The notes under the pieces were generated by a model. That model made no database searches, was not told the origin of the DNA, and was given only the letters and a program-made list of their open reading frames with translations. Source: Xanthostigma xanthostigma (taxonomy: Eukaryota > Arthropoda > Insecta > Raphidioptera > Raphidiidae). Taken from it: a stretch of DNA of 64,000 nucleotides. Positions 57,561 through 64,000 of the stretch are shown here, one piece after another. How positions within the stretch are numbered: position 1 is the first letter of the stretch; every line of letters starts with the position of its first letter. A program made the position numbers and the translations under genes. Location: the NCBI GenBank assembly GCA_963575645.1, contig OY754466.1, positions 45,602,001 to 45,666,000 on the forward strand. The letters are read 5' to 3'.

Positions 57561-58311
57561 TTCAAATCTTAAAACCACCAAGGGGCAAGCATATACGTAA
57601 TGAGTGCAAGAGAGATGCATGAGAAAGTATTTCGCTTCTGTTTTCAATAGCTAGAATTTGACATTTGAATTGAAAACAATAGATAATGAAATTATTTCCC
57701 TTTGATGAGCTGTCAGTTGACGTAAAGAAATTGGTAATTTTCAGCAACGTAATTGTTGAGCGTACATATTTTAACAAATATGAATGAAATGGCAATTTTA
57801 GATTGTCTAATAATGGTCGCGCGTAGTCGACACTTAGAATTTAGCTCGCAAACTTTAAAAATACACCCGGCCAAAGCAATGAACAAAAACTGAAGTAAAA
57901 TTGCCGCGAAAATTCAAATGATTCGAGATATGTTAAATTTATATTTTATTTTGAAAATTAAGAGATAATTGCCAGCTACAGGATGACTGAGTTGTAATTA
58001 AATGCTTATTGAATATCGATGCATAGTTTCAATACGGTTTTTGACCGAATATATTCCAAAAATAAACACACAAAATATACACTATACTCCTTTTTGTCCA
58101 TACAAAATATTGTCATCTGTAGAAATCAAAATGGCTGACAAAAATATATTCTACAAAAATAAACGAAATAGGTTAAATGGTTATAACTTAGCGGGATAAA
58201 TATTAGCGTGCAGGTTGTTTAATACAAGATTTTTCTTCAAATAAGTAACATTTTGGTCATTTCAATATATTATATTCTGACAGTGGATAAACTAAAAGGT
58301 TTTGTGGTTAT
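57561..58311. other. No gene seen
   Basis: AT-rich; no recognised repeats. Confidence 0.45.
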
Positions 58312-58800
58312 TCGATGTCATTGTCAATTCAGAAATTAAATTATAAAATTTTTTTGTCCTCTTTTTTCAGATATCAATATTTATGGATTAAACATATTAT
58401 ATGCAAGTATTCGAATGTCAAGTTTTTGAATTTTGAAATATCAGTGTTCAAATAATGAATGTAAAATTCAACAATGATTGTGTCAAATATTTTTCTGTGT
58501 TATGCTAATAAAATTATACAATTGATTGTTGCTTTCACTGACAGTGTTATAGGCTTATAGCACTATGGTTCGATGTCAATCCAGAAATTATATAAAATAT
58601 TTTGTCCTCTTTTTCCAGATATCAATATTTATGGATTAAACATAATATATGCAGAAAGTATTTGAATGTCAAGTTTTTGAATTTTGAAATGTCAGTGTTC
58701 AAATAATGAATGTAAAATTCAACAATGAATCTGTCAAATATTTTTCTGTGTTATGTTATTAAAACTATACAATTGATACATATTTTCAGTTTAAACAATC
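58312..58800. repeat. Tandem duplication, about 256-bp unit
   Basis: TTCGATGTCA, CAGATATCAATATTTATGGA, TTCAAATAATGAATGTAAAA and AATATTTTTCTGTGTTATG occur in order twice with over 90 percent identity by eye. Confidence 0.85.
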
Positions 58801-59745
58801 AAAGCTGATATTTAAATCTTTTCATAAAATGGAATCTGACATTTGTAAGGTTAGTTTCAGGTTATCAAAATATAATGTCTAATAATGAATACAAATCTTT
58901 AATTAACGTCTGAATAGAACTCAGATATGCAAATAAGCTGTCGCCTTTTCTTGACAATACCTACTGGAGATAAGTAATGGATACATTATTATTTTTAGGA
59001 AATTGAATTGAAATAGTGACCGTTTGAAATATAAATTTTTGTTCATACTATTATACACAGTGAATATTGGTTTTTAGCTGAAATAACAAGTACCTAAAAT
59101 GTGTCAAACTTGAATGAAACGAAATTCCGAATAAATGATTCTTTAAATATAACATTCTAATTTAGGGGAGATGCTGCGAAATCTTAAGAGTTTCCCTGGC
59201 ACAAAAAAAGGATTATACGTGCAATATTTATAATCAGTAAAAGTTTCAAGTAAAAAACTTATCTAGACAAATCTTATTTATTCTAAATTGTGTAACACTA
59301 CTTATATTAACACCATACAAGTTTTTATGAAAAACGCCCACCTATGTACAAACTATGTACAATGGATTAGCGAAATAAATACAACAGGAGAACCTTATAA
59401 TTAGTTGCGGGTTGTGCTAAAAGAATACTTAATAAATATTAACATCGTATAATATAAATAAATAACTTTAAAATTACATTTTTGAAGCTTTTGTAAATTT
59501 AATACCGAGTTTAGGTACGTATTGATTGCTTTTATAAATACATGCAAACACACTTAATTTCGCATTATTGACTAAGAATCTTATCCAAAATATAAAAAAT
59601 AGTAAAGTAGAGCATTATAAATTGTCTATGACATAAAATTCAGCATGGAACACAGTTTGTGTAAGTGGATACATAAATTCATTATAAAAACTAATTTAAA
59701 ACCAATAAAATAGAAAATCTGTTCATTGAGCAAACCCTGGAAGAA
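58801..59745. other. No gene seen
   Basis: AT-rich. AAATCTTTAATTAACGTCTG AATAGAACTC at 58892 resembles the insert in Helitron copy 2. Confidence 0.45.
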
Positions 59746-59753
59746 GGTTTAAA

Positions 59754-59884
59754 GGTAAAATTTTACTTATTCGTCGCTTTTGATTATGGCAAATTTAGAA
59801 CGCACTGAACTATTACCAAAGTAATAGTTAAGGTATTTAAGGTGCGTTCAAAAATCGAAAGCGAGGAATAAGTAAAATTTTACC
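59754..59884. mobile_element. 131-bp MITE with 8-bp target duplication
   Basis: GGTAAAATTTTACTTATTCG ... GGAATAAGTAAAATTTTACC, flanked by GGTTTAAA at 59746-59753 and 59885-59892. 8-bp duplication points to hAT-type mobilisation although the terminus is not CAG. Confidence 0.8.
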
Positions 59885-60179
59885 GGTTTAAAATACATAA
59901 TAATATGCAGATTGTATAATAAAATTATATTCAATTTTTTAACAAAATTTGACATTTCTTTGAAGGTTAGATTCTAAGAGGTTTTATAAGAATATAAGTC
60001 ATTGACTATATAAAAGCATTGATCTCTATCGAGATGGATTGTGGATACGCTCTCCAAAATATCTGTTTCTTTTCATTACGTCAAAGAAAAAACAGTGATC
60101 GCAAAAATGTCGACTGCAATCTGTACCAGTATTTCGGGTACAAATTAATACTGTATGTTAAAATCCTTGCCAACACGTC

Positions 60180-61870
60180 AAAAAAACACGTTTAAAAAGC
60201 AATTACGGGGTCGTGTTGATGCGATTGCGTTCTTTTTGTGCAGTGAAAGGGGGAGGACCTTTTGAGGGATTTCTTTAAAAAGCAATAGCGGGGTCGTGTC
60301 GATTCGATGGCGTTAATTTTTTGCATATTGAAAAGGTGAGGGCCTTTTGGGGCATATTTTGACGTGATAACGTCTTATAAATTGATGAATCACGTCAAAA
60401 TAAAAAGATGAAACACCGGCTGCATGCACGAAAAAGTGTAACGTTCCTAACGTTACTAAGTGAGCGACTAGAATGCCTTCGGTAATTTTGAAGCAGATAT
60501 CATCAACCGATTGAGATGAAAATTTGTATACACGTTTAGTTTGAATGTCAATGCATGGTTAGCTGTGTGACGTCACTCTAAATCCAATATGGCAGACTTC
60601 TAAAGATGGCGGAAATGCCTTCGGTAATTTTGAAGCAGACATCATCAACCGATTGAGTTGAAAATTTGTATACACGTTTAGTTTGAATGACAATGCATGG
60701 TTAGCTGTGTGACGTCACTCTAAATCCAATATGGCGGACTTCTAAAGATGGCGGACTAATTTTATTATGCTTTCCTACAATATGGGTATCAAATGAAAGG
60801 GCTTTCTGAGAATAACTCGAAAAAAAAAGTGACGTCACTCTTAATCCAATATGGCGGACTTCTAAAGATGGCGGACTAATTTTATTATGCTTTCCTACAA
60901 TATGGGTATCAAATGAAAGGGCTTGCTGAGAATAACTCGAAAAATAAAGTGACGTCACTCTTAATCCAATATGGCGGACTTCTAAAGATGGCGGACTAAG
61001 TTTATTATGCTTTCCTACAATATGGGTATCAAATGAAAGGGCTTGCTGAGAATAACTCGAAAAATAAAGTGACGTCAGTCTAAAACCAATATGGCGGACT
61101 TCTAAAGATGGCGGACTAAGTTTTTTATGGTTTCCTACAATATGGGTATCAAATGAAAGGGCTTGCTGAAAATAACTCGAAAAATAAAGTGACGTCACTC
61201 TAAATCCAATATGGCAGACTTCTAAAGACGGCGGACTAATTTTATTATGCTTTCCTACAATATGGGTATCAAATGAAAGGGCTTGCTGAGAATAACTCGA
61301 AAACTAAATTACGTCACTCTAAATCCAATATGGCAGACTTCTAAAGATGGCGGACTAATTTTATTATGCTTTCCTACAATATGGGTATCAAATGAAAGGG
61401 CTTGCTGAGAATAACTTGAAAAATAAAGTGACGTCACTCTAAATCCAATATGGCGGACTTCTAAAGACGGCGGACTAATTTTATTATGCTTTCCTACAAT
61501 ATGGGTATCAAATGAAAGTGCTTGCTGAGAATAACTCGAAAAAAAAGTGACGTCACTCTAAATCCAATATGGCGGACTTCTAAAAATGGCGGACTAAGTT
61601 TTTGACGGGATAACGTCTTATAAATTGATGAAACACCAGCTGCACGCACGAAAAAGTGTAACGTTCCGCCTGACCCTGTGCGAGCAAGCGAGAGCGCAGT
61701 AATGTATTATTAAATATGATATTCGAGCGGAATACGTTATCACGTAAAACCATCGTCCGTAAACCGACTTTACAGACAACCAATTTTTTTAAAAACAATT
61801 ACGGGTTCCTGCCGATGCGAAGGCGTTTTTTTTGCGCAGTGAAAAGAGGAGGGCCTTTTGGGAGATTTCT
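60180..61870. mobile_element. Composite repeat enclosing a 120-bp satellite array
   Basis: Before the array: CAATTACGGGGTCGTGTTGA (twice, 60200-60360), GATAACGTCTTATAAATTGATGAA, GCACGAAAAAGTGTAACGTTCC. After it the same modules in the same orientation (61605-61670, 61796-61870). GTTACTAAGTGAGCGACTAG AATGCCTTCGG at 60454 is shared with 18172. Confidence 0.65.
60545..61600. repeat. Satellite-like tandem array, 119-120 bp unit, about 8 copies
   Basis: GTGACGTCACTC falls at 60829, 60949, 61069, 61189, (61308), 61428 and 61547. Unit contains CCAATATGGCGGACTTCTAA, AGATGGCGGACTAA and ATGGGTATCAAATGAAAGGG. The first, diverged copies start at about 60590. The antisense 165-codon frame is a by-product of the repeat. 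Confidence 0.9.
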
Positions 61871-62435
61871 TTAATCCGTTTCAAAACACATCTATCTTGG
61901 GAAACTATTCTTCAGACACATTCAAAAAAGTTTTGCTTACGACAGTTATGGCAATTGGGCAGGCGTATGTCAATGTTCACCAACCTTTGAAAATTACGCC
62001 AAAAAAGTTTTGTTTCAGAAAAACGATAATTATGAGGGCCGCAGGCCCGAATTTTGTACTTGAATTAATATAACGAGGCTCGAAGAGCCGAGTAGTCCTA
62101 CATTACAATATCAAAACACATCAATTTTGGAAAACTATTCTGAAAACACATTGAAAAATGTTTCGCGTACACCTGTTATGGTAATTTGGCAGGTGAGTAT
62201 CAAAACAAGCCAACCTTTGAAAACTATGTCAAAAACAAATGCAAAAATGTTTTTTGTAAATAAATAGCGGTAAGTTGCGAGCCTATATAAAATGAATTTT
62301 TGAAAACTAACCCGAAAGCACATGTAAAAAAGTTTTGTGTTGGCAAAAAAATTTTTGGCGACAGCCTGTGCCAAAAACATTGATCTTTGAAGACTGTGTT
62401 AAGTCGCCAGCAAAAAAGTTTTGCACCAGGTCCAT
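61870..62435. repeat. Degenerate repeats with AAAAAGTTTTG words
   Basis: Four imperfect modules of about 100 bp share CATCTATCTTGGGAAACTATTC / CATCAATTTTGGAAAACTATTC, AAAAAGTTTTG, and GGCAGGYGWRTRTC. A small GAGGCTCGAAGAGCCGAG palindrome at 62073. No terminus recognised. Confidence 0.45.
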
Positions 62436-62439
62436 CTAG

Positions 62440-63163
62440 TCATATATATTAATACGCTAAGGTTAAAGATGTTCGCATCCCTTTTTAGAAAAAACCACAC
62501 AATTTCTCCACATAAATTATATATCATTTTACAGATAATTGCTTGCTCTACTGACATCGACAACTAAAAAATTTATTATTGCTTTTGTTTTTGTAAATTA
62601 ATTAAAATACAGCAACGCCGAACAACGTCTGCCATCTGACGGCTTTAATTTTGAAACAACGTCAACACTTTGATCTGTCATCTGACCTTCATATTGTAAT
62701 ACAACACACACAATACTGCATACTGCCATCTGACGGCTTTAATTTTGAAACAGCGAGCAACGGTAAACAACGTCACAGCAATGCTGCATGATGCCATCTG
62801 ACGGATTAGCCTAACGCTTTTGCTACTTGCGCCTCTATATGACAATTTTAGTAAAATATTTCTTCGATCTGTCATCTGAGCTTCATATTGTAATACAATA
62901 AAAAAAAAGAACGTTATAAGCAGTGTACAAAATTAGAAACGAATTGAATACCTGCAATCATATTTAAAAAATAAATTTGTAAAGTGATAATTATTATACA
63001 AATCTTTGATTAACGTCTGATTAGAACTCTTCAATAAATAAAATTATTAATGTATTAATTATATTTTTTGTTAATATATTGTCTGAAAAATTGGTCGATA
63101 ATTTTATTTATTGGATAATTATTATACTTATTTAGTGTGAATAATTCGCACAGGTCACACTAG
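62440..63163 (+). mobile_element. Non-autonomous Helitron, copy 2, carrying an insertion
   Basis: Same sequence as 931-1528 but inverted: 5' TCATATATATTAATACGC, 3' hairpin around 63132-63152 then GGTCACACTAG, followed by T at 63164. It differs by a 128-bp insert at 62999-63126. The base before TC is G rather than A, so the 5' flank may have been altered; the preceding bases end in CTAG. Confidence 0.78.
62986..63126. mobile_element. Insertion in Helitron copy 2 with 13-bp duplication
   Basis: GATAATTATTATA occurs at 62986-62998 and again at 63114-63126, while the other Helitron copy has it once. The insert body is AT-rich without obvious inverted termini, and its start (AAATCTTTGATTAACGTCTG) resembles 58892-58911. 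The long duplication suggests retroposition (SINE/LINE tail), but this is inference. Confidence 0.65.
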
Positions 63164-63223
63164 TATTATTAATTATTTCAGTATTTTACTTAATTTGTAC
63201 AATCATTAAAAAGTTGAAATTTC

Positions 63224-63480
63224 AGTTAAAATTGTCAAGAATAAAAGTCCATAATTGAAAAGTGCTAAGGTTTATTAATTTTCTTTATTGATTAAAAGTC
63301 TCCTAATTAAATTGGAAAAAATATTAAAATATGCGTAAGACATCAATGCTTTACATAGTTAGTTTTCGGAACTGCTGACATTATTTGGTTATTTGCAAAA
63401 AATTAAAATGTGCCGTTTGCATGCTAGGCTGACATATTTTCCATAAGACTACATGTAAAAGTTTTTTTTAAATTTTGACC
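63224..63480. repeat. Internal fragment of the TTAA MITE
   Basis: GTTAAAATTGTCAAGAATAA, AAGTCTCCTAATTAAATTGG and ACATGTAAAAGTTTTT match 31440-31140 in reverse complement. The terminal repeat is missing on both sides. Confidence 0.65.
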
Positions 63481-64000
63481 TTATAAATAGTTTAGTCAAT
63501 GAGTGCTCATAAAGGGCATCTAGATGGAAAAGTCGAATGCAGAACATTTGACTTAGGAACTTTGTTTGGACTAGTTAGGAGATAAACATACTAAAAGTCC
63601 TTGCCCCTCTGAGGTACGCCCGAAGGGGGGGAGCACAAAGAAGGTCCCGTTTTTTGGTTTTTTGCTTTCATCTCGAAAACGGTACGTCGTACGAAATTTT
63701 GTTGTAATACATAATGAAAGCTGATAAAATTCTCTACAACTTTAGCTTTCACACTTTTTATCTATCTCCAATCTTTGCCTAGCTATGAGCTCCGAAAAAT
63801 GGTCGAAAAATGATCGATTTTCAAAAATGTGTTAAATTCTCTGTAGCACATTGTAACAATACGAATTTGTCAAAATCATTTCGTATCGCTCATCCAAACT
63901 ATTAAAAACACCCACACACTATTAAAAAATAACATAAGCTTTAACCTATTGAAGGCCCTGGGCACATTAGGATTATGGGGCACCTATGACCTTAACAGAG
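63481..64000. other. Unassigned, repeat-like
   Basis: CATCTCGAAAACGGTACGTC and GAGCTCCGAAAAATGGTCG have the same texture as 56.7-57.5 kb; CCCGAAGGGGGGGAGC is a GC clamp in AT-rich DNA. No frame. Confidence 0.35.

Noticed and set aside
60701-61198. 165-codon minus-strand frame with repeated TSLYFSSYSQQALSFDTHIV
   Set aside because: It is the antisense of the 120-bp satellite; periodicity is that of the DNA repeat.

Overview
This is a eukaryotic, AT-rich, intron-rich and transposon-dense window, almost certainly from an arthropod and probably an insect. The evidence is: one spliced gene with GT-AG introns; abundant MITEs with TA, TTAA or 8-bp target duplications; a tRNA-derived SINE; non-LTR reverse transcriptase remnants; and a retrotransposon primer-binding site of the Lys type. 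There are no bacterial operons, CRISPR arrays or rRNA genes. A hemipteran-like host would fit the SINE style, but I cannot prove the order.

Gene content: the one host gene I can support lies on the minus strand from about 30.8 kb down to 8.9 kb. It is a homologue of the EEIG1/FAM102 family (NT-C2 domain protein). Seven exons were found by hand (30768-30457, 28180-27996, 27472-27208, 22592-21606, 15305-15129, 9754-9531, 9014-8890). Every junction has an AG acceptor and GT donor and all phases match (2-2, 1-1, 2-2, 2-2, 2-2, 1-1). They give 757 residues after the first split codon, up to a stop. The N-terminal exon (start of the C2 domain) was not found; it should lie upstream, beyond 64 kb or unrecognised in 31-64 kb. 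Exon 22592-21606 adds about 330 serine-rich residues that I do not recognise from vertebrate members.

Layout. 0.9-8.0 kb: a Helitron inside a MITE, an RTE-like tail with a direct repeat, a hAT MITE, an internally deleted DUF4817-type mariner relative, and a 1-kb foldback. 8.9-30.8 kb: the EEIG/FAM102 gene, with introns filled by MITEs, three long hairpins, tandem LTR/PBS remnants and a 129-bp tandem array. 30.8-64 kb: no recognised exon. This part holds a piggyBac-like TTAA element whose empty site is preserved at 3.9 kb, at least six hAT-type insertions (one nested, one with transposase remnants), a SINE with 12-bp target duplications, a 1.4-kb foldback, a degenerate LINE reverse transcriptase, two satellite-like arrays (48.5 and 60.7 kb) and a second Helitron copy at 62.4-63.2 kb.

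The most valuable observations are the reconstructable insertion histories (Helitron in MITE, piggyBac MITE with its paralogous empty site, hAT in hAT, SINE in MITE), the very long near-perfect hairpins inside host introns, the tandem iteration of an LTR/PBS junction, and a candidate skipped or unspliceable exon in the EEIG/FAM102 gene. All identifications come from reading the sequence; no database search was run.
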